Shown here: positions 1 to 5,845 of the stretch, in pieces
How the letters are laid out: each line of letters begins with the position of its first letter
Numbering within the stretch: the stretch's first letter is position 1
Source of the DNA: Gp6-AA40 sp046765795
GTDB taxonomy: Bacteria; Acidobacteriota; Vicinamibacteria; Vicinamibacterales; UBA2999
Length of the DNA: 9,750 nt
Direction: 5' to 3'
Assembly: GCA_046765795.1 (NCBI GenBank)
Contig: JBKPRH010000409.1
Location: forward strand, 1 to 9,750
Notes under the pieces: model-generated
Told to the model about the DNA's origin: nothing
Database searches by the model: none
What the model saw: only the letters and a program-made list of their open reading frames with translations
Made by a program: the position numbers and the translations under genes

Positions 1-1
1 C

Positions 2-832
2 GCCCAGATTCAGGATCCGTTTGTCGCTCCTGACTGGTACCCGACCGACCACCCGAAGATGCCGGACATCCCCGTGGCGAAGGGGCGACGTCCCGACGTA
101 CGGGCGTGCGCGTCGTGCCACCTGACGAATGGTCTCGGGCACCCGCAGTCGGGAAACCTCGCCGGACTTACGGCCGAGTACATGCTGCTGCAACTGGCGG
201 ACTTCAGAACTGGGGCGCGCCATGCTTCGGTCGGCGAATCGCCCATGGCGGCGATTTCGCGCGCGCTCACGCCTGAGGAAGGCAAGGCCGCCGTCGAGTA
301 TTTCGCAGGCCTGCCGAGAACGGCGTGGGTGACGGTCGTCGAGACCGCAATGGTGCCGAAGACACGCGTCGTCGAATCAGGTCTGCGAGTGCCGCTCGAG
401 CCCGAAGAGCTCGAACCGATTGGTCAGCGGATCGTGGAACTGCCGAAGTTCCCGTCGCGCTCGCTTGCGCTCGATCCGCATGCGCCATTCATTGCGTATG
501 TGCCGATGGGCAGCCTTCGCCGCGGCCGCGCCTTCGTCAGCAGCGGCGGAGCGGTGATGCGGGGGACGACCGTCGTCGTTCCCGGGAAAACACCGCCATG
601 CACGCAGTGCCACGGCGTCAGCCTGAAAGGGATGGCGCATGCGCCCGACACTGATACTCCCGTCCCGGCGCTCGCCGGTCGATCGCCGACCTACATCCTG
701 CGCCAGCTCTATGACGTTCAGAGCGGCGCGCGATCCGGAAAGACGGTGGAATTGATGAAGCCGATCGCGGCACAACTGACGCTGCAGGAGATGATCGACA
801 TCGCCGCGTACAGCGCCTCGAAGATGCCGTAG
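2..832 (+). CDS. Diheme c-type cytochrome (C-terminal part; 5' end outside window)
   Basis: The reading frame is open to the left edge (it reads AQIQDPFVAPDWYPTDHPK before the first in-window ATG at 59), so this is a 5'-truncated gene with 276 codons visible. Numbering from Met at 59, there are two CxxCH haem-binding motifs: CASCH at residues 17-21 (nt 107-121) and CTQCH at 181-185 (nt 599-613). Each is followed near the end of its domain by a Met that can be the distal ligand (SPMAAIS; LMKPIAA) and by an AxxYF/AAYSAS helix. This is the two-domain cytochrome c553/c4-like plan. Such proteins act as periplasmic electron carriers, often to a terminal oxidase or as partner of a dehydrogenase. The signal peptide must lie outside the window. 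The partner enzyme is not visible. The stop is 10 nt before the ACT-domain gene, so the two are probably co-transcribed. The family assignment is firm; the specific electron donor is unknown. Confidence 0.88.
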   Translation, partial: AQIQDPFVAPDWYPTDHPKMPDIPVAKGRRPDVRACASCHLTNGLGHPQSGNLAGLTAEYMLLQLADFRTGARHASVGESPMAAISRALTPEEGKAAVEYFAGLPRTAWVTVVETAMVPKTRVVESGLRVPLEPEELEPIGQRIVELPKFPSRSLALDPHAPFIAYVPMGSLRRGRAFVSSGGAVMRGTTVVVPGKTPPCTQCHGVSLKGMAHAPDTDTPVPALAGRSPTYILRQLYDVQSGARSGKTVELMKPIAAQLTLQEMIDIAAYSASKMP

Positions 833-842
833 GGAGCATTCG

Positions 843-1223
843 ATGGCACACCTCGCCGCGGATCTGGCCGTCACGCTCGCAGCCGATCGACCGGGCGTAC
901 TCGCAGCAGCAATCGGATGCGTGAGTGCAGCCGGGATCAACATCGACGGGTATGCGGAGATGAACGGGGTCGTTCACGTGCTGACACCCGACCTCGAAGC
1001 GGCGCGGCGCTGCCTTCACGAGAAGGGATTTCGCATCGTCCAGGAACAGCAGGTCGTGCTGGTGCCCGTTCCCGACGAACCAGGCGCGGCGGCCAGGGTG
1101 TTTCAAAAAATCGCCGAAGGGCACATCAACGTGCGCTACAGCTATCTCGCAACGGGAAATCGTCTGGTGATTGCATGCGACAACCCGCAGGCTGTGATCG
1201 ACGCTGTTGGCAAGTCGTCGTAA
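843..1223 (+). CDS. Small tandem ACT-domain protein
   Basis: A 126-residue protein made of two ACT-type ligand-binding modules. The first is about residues 6-65 with the hallmark DRPGVL loop (15-20). The second is about 70-126 with DEPGAA (78-83). ACT modules bind amino acids or similar small ligands and are usually regulatory. There is no attached catalytic domain, so this is a free-standing ACT protein, probably cytoplasmic and sensory or allosteric; its ligand cannot be read from sequence. The start at 843 is supported by GGAG at 833-836 with a 6-nt spacer. It begins 10 nt after the cytochrome stop, so the two are likely in one transcript, though no functional link between them is obvious. 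The gene ends 7 nt from a convergent gene. It contains an A6 run near 1105, which I take as chance. Confidence 0.82.
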   Translation: MAHLAADLAVTLAADRPGVLAAAIGCVSAAGINIDGYAEMNGVVHVLTPDLEAARRCLHEKGFRIVQEQQVVLVPVPDEPGAAARVFQKIAEGHINVRYSYLATGNRLVIACDNPQAVIDAVGKSS

Positions 1224-1234
1224 TTCAGAATTAC
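1220..1234. repeat. 15-nt palindrome spanning two convergent stop codons
   Basis: The sequence GTAATTC-A-GAATTAC is a perfect inverted repeat with a single central base. The left arm contains the TAA of the ACT gene (1221-1223) and the right arm the TAA (reverse strand) of the convergent secreted-protein gene (1231-1233). It can fold as a 6-bp stem with a CAG loop on either strand, but it is AT-rich and has no T-tract. It is at most a weak bidirectional transcript end and may simply result from two TAA stops facing each other. Confidence 0.4.
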
Positions 1235-2157
1235 TTCGAAAGTCCAGCGGCGCCGGGATAAGGCTTGCGCGTGTACGTCACCTCGCCAAGATTTTCCTGG
1301 ATCCCTTCCCAACACGCGTTCTCCCAGATTTCGAGCGGTTGATCCTTGTTCCGCTTCCATCCTGAGACCATCGTCCACGGCCGACTGTAGACGGTGGGAT
1401 CCGTCACCGTTGCCTCGTAATGCAGGACGTCGTTGTCGATCATGGTGAAACGCTCGACGACGTGGACGTTTTCGCTGAAGAAGTTGCCGACCGCATCGAG
1501 CCAGATCTTGTCCTTCTGGTTCGTGACGTCGATCACCAGCGTGTTGCCCTCCCAGGTCGCCCGCGAATCGCCGGCGTAGAGATGAATGTCTCGTCCCACG
1601 TGCGGCCGGCCGTCCGTCGGGATGATCCGGTAGCTGTGCGCGTAGTCGTTGATCATGAAGATGGTCGCGGGGGTCTGCACGATGCGAAACACGCCAGGCC
1701 CGTACGCCTGCTTTGGAACGCCAAGCGTCATGCACATCGCCATCGGGTTCACATAGCTCGAAAACATCTCGTCGCGTCGCGCCGCCGCCCACGGTTGATA
1801 CGGGATCTTCCGATCCGCGGGATCGATGATCGCGCTCGTGCCGCCTGAGGTATCCATCGTCTGCGGATGCTCCTCGATGTTCTCCATGTTGCGGACCACG
1901 ATCCGGTTCCAGAATCCGCTGAAGTCGGGCTTGCCGTCCGCCGTTCGAGGCGGGGTGAACGTTTTCATCTTCTCGAGCGCGCAGCGATGGAAGGCGGTCG
2001 GCTCTTCGGAGCAGCCTGCCGACTGTCCGTACGGCCGCATCGGCGTCGGCCCTGCGCCTGGCGGCGGCGATGCGAACGGGGCGCGCTGGCTGAACAGCGA
2101 CGGCTGGAGCGCGAAGACGACGCCCAATGCGGTGATGAGGGCGAAGCGGATCCGCAT
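1231..2157 (-). CDS. Secreted protein of the 'YRIIPTDGRPH' family, function unknown
   Basis: A 308-residue protein with a probable N-terminal signal peptide (hydrophobic about 5-22: FALITALGVVFALQPSLF), then a Pro/Gly-rich linker (30-42). The core carries DGKPDFSGFW (74-83), YRIIPTDGRPH (176-186), YAGDSRATWEGNTLVIDVT (194-212) and HVVER (232-236), and ends with a DPTVYSRPW segment (253-261). The same motif order occurs in the protein encoded at 3579-4361, so the two are paralogues. I recognise this as a large family of uncharacterised secreted proteins common in Acidobacteriota; its biochemical role is not known to me. Cysteines at 49, 59, 142 and 282 could form disulfides after export. The start is supported by AGGA on the minus strand (TCCT at 2166-2169) 8 nt upstream. 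It may be transcribed with, or independently of, the upstream Mut7-C gene; a repeat-rich 160-nt gap separates them. Confidence 0.8.
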   Translation of the reverse strand: MRIRFALITALGVVFALQPSLFSQRAPFASPPPGAGPTPMRPYGQSAGCSEEPTAFHRCALEKMKTFTPPRTADGKPDFSGFWNRIVVRNMENIEEHPQTMDTSGGTSAIIDPADRKIPYQPWAAARRDEMFSSYVNPMAMCMTLGVPKQAYGPGVFRIVQTPATIFMINDYAHSYRIIPTDGRPHVGRDIHLYAGDSRATWEGNTLVIDVTNQKDKIWLDAVGNFFSENVHVVERFTMIDNDVLHYEATVTDPTVYSRPWTMVSGWKRNKDQPLEIWENACWEGIQENLGEVTYTRKPYPGAAGLSK

Positions 2158-2172
2158 TCGCGGAATCCTAGC

Positions 2173-2280
2173 AGAGTCGCACCGGGTGTGCGCGAGTCGG
2201 AGTCGCGCGACGGGTTGTGCTCGAGTCAGAGTCGCGCTGCGGGTTGTGCGCGAGTCAGACTCGGGTGATGGGTTGACTCA
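2173..2280. repeat. Degenerate 29-bp tandem repeat
   Basis: Three consecutive 29-bp units begin at 2194, 2223 and 2252, each starting GAGTC(A/G)GA. A shorter, more diverged copy lies before them at 2173-2193. The first two full units are nearly identical (shared block GCGGGTTGTGC or CGACGGGTTGTGC); the third has drifted. The units contain GAGTC/GACTC half-sites, for example GAGTC-A-GACTC at 2252-2262. There are no spacers between units, so it is not a CRISPR array. It fills the gap between the Mut7-C gene and the secreted-protein gene and lies 16 nt or more upstream of the latter's start on the minus strand, so it would be in that gene's leader or promoter region. Confidence 0.75.
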
Positions 2281-2286
2281 AGGTGG

Positions 2287-2296
2287 GCAAATTTGC
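2287..2296. repeat. AT-rich 10-bp palindrome GCAAATTTGC
   Basis: A perfect 10-bp palindrome in the gap between the two minus-strand genes, 21 nt past the stop of the Mut7-C gene and just upstream (minus strand) of the 29-bp repeat block. It could be a small regulator-binding site for the secreted-protein gene, but a 10-bp palindrome can occur by chance and I see no clear promoter next to it. Confidence 0.25.
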
Positions 2297-2317
2297 GCAC
2301 GATGATGCGGTTTTCGA

Positions 2318-3061
2318 TCAGTGCCGCGCCCGCGCGCGTTCCCGCACGCGATCGAGAAGTTGCACCAGGCGTTCGTAATGCGATCCCTTCCAGTAAACGC
2401 GGCCGCAGCCGGGGCACCGACGAAAGTCGCTGAAGCATTCACGCGTGCCGGGTCGCAACTGCGCGGCCACCGCGGCGGCCTCGACGCGGACCAGGAGCGC
2501 GTTGCACTCCATGCAGCGCACGAACGGATTCATGCGATCGGCGAGATCGAACCGTTCGAGCACCTCGAGGAACTGCAGCTCAGGATTCGTCTGACGGATC
2601 CAGTAGCCGTACTGGATGATGCTGCGCTTCAGCAGCCCGATGTCGCGCGTCAACGCCACGCGCCCTTCCGACGCCGATACGGCTGCCACATGTTCGTCGT
2701 CGCTGAGCAACAGTGCGTCAAAACCCGCCAGCCGCAGCAGCGTCGCGAGCTTGCGCAAGTGGATGTCGAGGACGAAGCGGACCGGCTGCGGCGGATCCGC
2801 TCCGACCCGACGCAGTCCGTCAAGATCAACCGCGTGAAACACGGGATACACCGCGACCTCGTCACCGTCCTGCAGGCGATGCGTGAAATCCGCCGGCTCA
2901 CCGTTGACGATGACGACGTCGACCTCGGGATGCGGAACACCAAGCGCTTCAATTCCGTCCTTGACTGAGGCGGGACCCCGCAGCGGCCGGGCGAACCGGC
3001 AGTGTCGCAGCTGCCAGGGCAGGAAGTCGTTCAGCTGTCCATAAAACCGAAATCTCACCAT
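2318..3061 (-). CDS. Mut7-C PIN-like RNase with N-terminal ubiquitin/MoaD-like domain
   Basis: A 247-residue cytoplasmic protein. Residues 1-80 form a beta-grasp (MoaD/ubiquitin-like) domain, recognisable from VRFRFYGQLNDFL at the start, HPEVDVVIVNGEPADF and the closing LQDGDEVAVYPV. Residues about 94-170 match the Mut7-C PIN-like nuclease fold: RFVLDIHLRKLATLLRLAGFD supplies the first acidic residue (Asp99), LTRD the later one (Asp140). Residues 183-219 hold a zinc ribbon, C183-x2-C186 and C216-x2-C219, then the typical YWKGSHYERL (223-232). The same domain fusion is known from databases as 'Mut7-C ubiquitin/RNase domain' proteins; they are predicted RNases without a well-defined substrate. 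I chose ATG at 3061 because the beta-grasp strand begins there; the frame extends to 3148 but the extra residues look non-coding. No clear Shine-Dalgarno is seen. It is divergent from the DUF6152 gene. Confidence 0.87.
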   Translation of the reverse strand: MVRFRFYGQLNDFLPWQLRHCRFARPLRGPASVKDGIEALGVPHPEVDVVIVNGEPADFTHRLQDGDEVAVYPVFHAVDLDGLRRVGADPPQPVRFVLDIHLRKLATLLRLAGFDALLLSDDEHVAAVSASEGRVALTRDIGLLKRSIIQYGYWIRQTNPELQFLEVLERFDLADRMNPFVRCMECNALLVRVEAAAVAAQLRPGTRECFSDFRRCPGCGRVYWKGSHYERLVQLLDRVRERARARH

Positions 3062-3112
3062 CGTTGCATCAGGGCGCCCGACGGGAAGGCGGGCACAACA
3101 GGTCAGGTCCCA

Positions 3113-3121
3113 TGCTATATT
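3113..3121 (+). promoter_or_regulatory. Candidate extended -10 promoter of the DUF6152 operon
   Basis: TGCTATATT contains an extended -10 element (TGN followed by TATATT, 5 of 6 matches to TATAAT) about 63 nt upstream of the TTG start at 3184. It lies in the 122-nt divergent gap shared with the Mut7-C gene. No good -35 hexamer is present at 17 nt, which extended -10 promoters can tolerate. This is motif-based only. Confidence 0.35.
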
Positions 3122-3170
3122 CGCGCGGATCCGACCGACGCGAGTCACGCCGAAGCGCCAGCGAAGGCGG

Positions 3171-3177
3171 AAGGAGG
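3171..3177 (+). promoter_or_regulatory. Perfect Shine-Dalgarno AAGGAGG selecting a TTG start
   Basis: AAGGAGG lies 6 nt before TTG at 3184. In-frame ATGs at 3064 and 3112 exist upstream but would add an Arg-rich stretch ahead of the signal peptide, so this ribosome site decides the start. Confidence 0.8.
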
Positions 3178-3183
3178 AACATC

Positions 3184-3582
3184 TTGAAGCACACGGTTCC
3201 CGCGGTTGGTTTCATTTTCGCGCTGCTCGCCACCGCATCCATTCAGGCCCACCATTCACCGTCGGCGATCTTCGACATGTCGAAGCACGTGACCGTCACG
3301 GGAACGCTGACGCGCGTGGATTGGGTGAATCCGCACATCGTCCTCTTGATGGATGCGAAGGGTGAAGGCGGCAAAGTCGAGCAGTGGAAGTTCGAGAGCA
3401 ATCCTCCGTCCTGGTACAAGAGCGTGGGGCTGGCGCGCGCCGATTTCGCGAAGGTCATCGGTCAGACCATTTCCGTCGAGGCGGTGAAAGCCAGGGACGG
3501 ATCGCTCTACGGCTACATGGACAAGATCAAACTGCCTGACGGCACGTCCTACGAACTCGTCAACGGCGCGGAGGCCAAATGA
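3184..3582 (+). CDS. DUF6152 family secreted protein
   Basis: A 132-residue protein beginning with TTG. A signal peptide (KHTVPAVGFIFALLATASIQA) is followed directly by HHSPSAIFD, giving a mature N-terminus of about His23-His24. The remainder follows the DUF6152 pattern: VTVTGTLTRVDWVNPHIVL (36-54, with the WVNPH core at 47-51), a W-x-FES segment (68-72), a conserved VIGQTISVEAVKARDGS strand-turn-strand and LPDG near the C-terminus. The family is small, all-beta, exported and uncharacterised; the paired histidines at the mature N-terminus and WxNPH could bind metal, which is speculation. Its TGA overlaps the ATG of the next gene by 4 nt (ATGA), implying translational coupling and a shared role with that secreted protein. 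Confidence 0.85.
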   Translation: MKHTVPAVGFIFALLATASIQAHHSPSAIFDMSKHVTVTGTLTRVDWVNPHIVLLMDAKGEGGKVEQWKFESNPPSWYKSVGLARADFAKVIGQTISVEAVKARDGSLYGYMDKIKLPDGTSYELVNGAEAK

Positions 3583-4361
3583 TGACGAACAGAATCCTCG
3601 CTCTCGTCGCATGCGCGGTTCTCGTCCAGGGCATCGTCTCTGCACAGCAGGCACGGCATCCGGATCTGAGCGGTGTCTGGAGCTATGCGATCGATCGTGC
3701 ACCGTCCGCGCTGAAGAAAGAAGTCAACGGCCAGGTCACGATCCAGAAGATTGATCAGAGCGCGCGACACGGCGATGCCAGCACGATACGTGGCGTCCAG
3801 CCGTCCACACCGCGCCCGACCTACAAACCCGAGCATCTTGCGAAGGTCAAGGACCTGGCGGATCACGAGAGCCGCACCGATCCGGTGTTCTACTGCGGCA
3901 AGCCGGGCGTTCCCCGCATCGGGCCGCCTCGAAAGATCGTGCAGCTGCCGAAGGAAACGATCTTCTTGTACGAAGACATCTCGGGCGATCCGTACCGCAT
4001 CATTCCGACGGACGGGCGTCCGCACCGGCAGTACCCGAATCCGTCCGCGTACGGCGACTCGGTCGGCCGGTGGGACGGCGACGTATTCGTCGTGGACGTC
4101 ACCGGTTTCGGCGACGATACATGGTTGGGCGAGGACGGCTACTTCCACACCGACGCCATGCACGTGATCGAGCGTATCTGGAAGGACGGCGACAATATCG
4201 TGTGGCAGGCAACGATCGAGGAGCCGAACGTGCTGGCCAAGCCCTGGGTGATGCCCGCGCGGCTGCTCAAGCCCTCGACCGATTCGCTCGAGGAGTCACC
4301 GAAGTGCGTCGAGAGCGACGCCGCAAAGCTGCTCAACGACGATCATCATCTGCAGCGCTAG
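3579..4361 (+). CDS. Secreted protein of the 'YRIIPTDGRPH' family, coupled to DUF6152
   Basis: A 260-residue protein with a signal peptide (residues 1 to about 22, ending VSA before QQARHPDLSGVW). Conserved points are PDLSGVW (28-34), DPVFYCGKPGVPR (101-113, with Cys106), YRIIPTDGRPH (139-149), YGDSVGRWDGD (158-168), VVDVTGFGDDTWL (171-183), HVIERI (195-200) and the final KPW (221-223). These match the same motifs in the minus-strand gene at 1231-2157, so they are paralogues, and this copy lies closer to the family norm. The function is unknown; the family is abundant in Acidobacteriota in my recollection. The start overlaps the DUF6152 stop (ATGA). ATGATG offers two starts: GGAGG at 3570-3574 lies 4 nt from the first and 7 nt from the second (3582), so 3582 is equally possible. 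Its last 29 nt overlap the tail of the antisense amidase remnant. Confidence 0.82.
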   Translation: MMTNRILALVACAVLVQGIVSAQQARHPDLSGVWSYAIDRAPSALKKEVNGQVTIQKIDQSARHGDASTIRGVQPSTPRPTYKPEHLAKVKDLADHESRTDPVFYCGKPGVPRIGPPRKIVQLPKETIFLYEDISGDPYRIIPTDGRPHRQYPNPSAYGDSVGRWDGDVFVVDVTGFGDDTWLGEDGYFHTDAMHVIERIWKDGDNIVWQATIEEPNVLAKPWVMPARLLKPSTDSLEESPKCVESDAAKLLNDDHHLQR

Positions 4362-4521
4362 CCCACTCCCGAATTCCATCGGCAATCGCCTCCGCGACGA
4401 TGCGTTTGAACGCATCGTCGTGGAGCGCATCGTTATCCGGCGTATCGGTGTCCATGTACGCGATCTCGACGATGATCGACGGCCGCGTCGCCAGCCGGTT
4501 CTTCCCGTCGTAGCCAATGTT
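4333..4521 (-). pseudogene. C-terminal remnant of N-acetylmuramoyl-L-alanine amidase (Amidase_3 type)
   Basis: On the minus strand, about 62 codons ending in TGA at 4333-4335 read as convincing protein: NRLATRPSIIVEIAYMDTD, then a segment ending FKRIVAEAIADGIREW. This fits the last part of Amidase_3 domains, where a 'PxxLVExxFxxN' strand carries the catalytic/zinc-linked Glu (here codon 4465-4467) and is followed by a helix of the 'AxAIAxGI' type. Third codon positions are strongly G/C through this stretch. No start codon or amidase N-terminus lies upstream: from about 4522 the DNA becomes AT-rich promoter sequence and then the frc gene on the other strand. I therefore call a 5'-deleted remnant. 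The overlap of its tail with the 3' end of the plus-strand gene suggests the two were once convergent neighbours. Family recognition is from memory of the motif only. Confidence 0.55.
4390..4425 (+). terminator. Strong 17-bp hairpin after the DUF6152 operon (terminator-like, no T-tract)
   Basis: A perfect 12-bp inverted repeat (CGACGATGCGTT at 4395-4406, AACGCATCGTCG at 4409-4420) is extended by CTCC (4390-4393) pairing with GGAG (4422-4425) across a G-U wobble (4394/4421). In plus-strand RNA the stem reaches up to 17 bp. It starts 29 nt after the stop of the gene at 3579-4361. The wobble pairs only in the plus-strand transcript (C-A on the minus). There is no run of T after it, so it could be a Rho-dependent or pausing structure, or a 3'-end stabiliser, rather than a classic intrinsic terminator. 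It lies within the amidase remnant. Confidence 0.5.
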
Positions 4522-4549
4522 CTCAAAACACTCGAACTGAGCATAAAAT
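4520..4549 (+). promoter_or_regulatory. Candidate sigma-70 promoter for the frc-like operon
   Basis: TTCTCA (4520-4525, 4 of 6 to TTGACA) and TAAAAT (4544-4549, 5 of 6 to TATAAT) are 18 nt apart in a conspicuously AT-rich patch of an otherwise GC-rich window, about 45 nt before the ATG at 4594. The position and composition fit a promoter; this is motif inference. Confidence 0.4.
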
Positions 4550-4593
4550 TCTCGTTTCGACCAACCGGTTTTGACTTCCGAGGAAAGGCAGAC

Positions 4594-5841
4594 ATGGGGA
4601 AAGCCCTGGACGGAGTTCGGATTCTGGACATGACGCACGTGCAATCCGGGCCCACGTGCACGCAGATACTGGCCTGGTTTGGCGCCGACGTGATCAAGGT
4701 GGAGCGTCCCGGCGAAGGCGACCCGACGCGTGGGCAGCTGCGCGACATTCCGGGGGTCGACAGCCTCTATTTCACGATGCTGAACGCCAACAAGCGCGGC
4801 ATCACGCTCAACCCAAAAACCGAGGCGGGCAAGAAAATCTTCACGAAACTGATCCAGGAATGCGATGTGATGGTCGAGAACTTCGCGCCTGGCGCGATCG
4901 ACCGCATGGGGTTCCCGTGGGAAAAGATCCAGCAGATCAACCCGCGCATGATCTACGCGTCCGTGAAAGGATTCGGACCGGGACCGTATGAAGACTGCAA
5001 GGTGTACGAGAACGTCGCGCAGTGCACCGGCGGCGCGGCGTCCACGACCGGCGAGATCGACAGCGTCCCACTCGTCACCGGCGCCCAGATCGGCGATTCG
5101 GGCACGGGCATTCATCTGGTGGCGGGGATCCTCGCGGCGCTCTTCCAGCGCGAGAAAACGGGACGCGGCCAACGCGTCACCTGCGCGATGCAGGACGCCG
5201 TCCTGAATCTCTGTCGCGTCAAGCTGCGCGATCAGCAGCGGCTGGCGCACGGACCGTTGAAAGAGTACCCGCAGTATCCGAACGGCACGTTCGGAGCAGC
5301 CGTACCGCGCGCTGGCAACGCGTCAGGCGGAGGGCACCCGGGCTGGATCGTGAAATGTAAAGGGTGGGAAACGGATCCGGACGCGTATATCTACGTCATC
5401 GCACAGGTGCAGGCGTTCCCGGAGCTCGCCAAGGTCATCGGCCACGCCGACTGGCTCGAAGATCCAGACTTCAACACACCCGACGCACGGCTTCCGCGCC
5501 TGGCACACGTCTTCTCGGAAATCGAGAAATGGACCATGACCAAAGCCAAGATGGAGATCATGGACATTCTCAATCCGCTGAACGTGCCGTGCGGACCGAT
5601 CCTGTCGATGAAGGAGCTCGCGCACGAGCCGGCGCTTCGCGCCACCGGCACCGTCGTCGAGGTCGATCATCCAAAACGCGGCAAGTACCTGACCGTCGGC
5701 AACCCGATCAAATTGTCGGACTCACCCGCGGACGTTCGACGTTCGCCGCTGCTCGGCGAGCACACGGAGGAAGTGCTCCGCTCCGTCGTCGGGCTCAGCG
5801 ACGCGGAAATTCAAGCCGCGAAGCAGCAAGGAGCGATATAG
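4594..5841 (+). CDS. frc: Formyl-CoA:oxalate CoA-transferase homologue (class III, CaiB/BaiF family)
   Basis: A 415-residue cytoplasmic protein, close in length to Oxalobacter FRC (428) and E. coli YfdW (416), and strongly similar to YfdW as I remember it: TCTQILAWFGADVIKVERPG, LRDIPGVDSLYFTMLN, CRVKLRDQQRL, EYPQYPNGTFG and CKGWETDPDAYIY. The reaction of the family is transfer of CoA from formyl-CoA to oxalate, giving oxalyl-CoA for decarboxylation. Key sites: Gln17 (HVQSGP), Gln48 (GDPTRGQLRD, as in YfdW; FRC has Trp48), catalytic Asp168 in IGDSGTG (Asp169 in FRC). The mobile glycine loop, GGGGQ in FRC, is S244-G-G-G-H248 here. The frame stays open upstream to 4420, but ATG 4594 begins the conserved MGKALDGVRILD and has AGGAAAGG at 4581-4588 upstream. 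No oxalyl-CoA decarboxylase gene is in the window; a dehydrogenase gene follows at 90 nt. Oxalate is therefore likely but not certain as substrate. Confidence 0.9.
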   Translation: MGKALDGVRILDMTHVQSGPTCTQILAWFGADVIKVERPGEGDPTRGQLRDIPGVDSLYFTMLNANKRGITLNPKTEAGKKIFTKLIQECDVMVENFAPGAIDRMGFPWEKIQQINPRMIYASVKGFGPGPYEDCKVYENVAQCTGGAASTTGEIDSVPLVTGAQIGDSGTGIHLVAGILAALFQREKTGRGQRVTCAMQDAVLNLCRVKLRDQQRLAHGPLKEYPQYPNGTFGAAVPRAGNASGGGHPGWIVKCKGWETDPDAYIYVIAQVQAFPELAKVIGHADWLEDPDFNTPDARLPRLAHVFSEIEKWTMTKAKMEIMDILNPLNVPCGPILSMKELAHEPALRATGTVVEVDHPKRGKYLTVGNPIKLSDSPADVRRSPLLGEHTEEVLRSVVGLSDAEIQAAKQQGAI

Positions 5842-5845
5842 GGGA

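Noticed and set aside
1104..1112. Programmed frameshift at the A6 run in the ACT gene
   Set aside because: Both ACT modules are intact in the zero frame and no stimulatory structure or sensible alternative product is seen.
2273..2278. TTGACT as a plus-strand -35 element
   Set aside because: No -10-like sequence follows at 16-18 nt, and the region downstream is the 3' end of a minus-strand gene.
2173..2280. CRISPR array with a 29-bp repeat
   Set aside because: The 29-bp units are directly abutting with no unique spacers, and the copies diverge; this is a tandem repeat. No cas genes are present.
3064..3183. Longer DUF6152 protein starting at ATG 3064 or 3112
   Set aside because: It would place an Arg-rich stretch before a clear signal peptide. 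The perfect AAGGAGG ahead of TTG 3184 fits far better.
4571..4576. TTGACT as a -35 element for the frc-like gene
   Set aside because: It is only 18 nt before the start codon, so a matching -10 would fall inside the gene; the pair at 4520-4549 is better placed.
4522..5250. Upstream extension of the amidase-remnant frame on the minus strand
   Set aside because: Beyond about 4521 the translation loses amidase character, runs through promoter-like AT-rich DNA and then lies antisense to the frc-like gene, so only the downstream part is retained.
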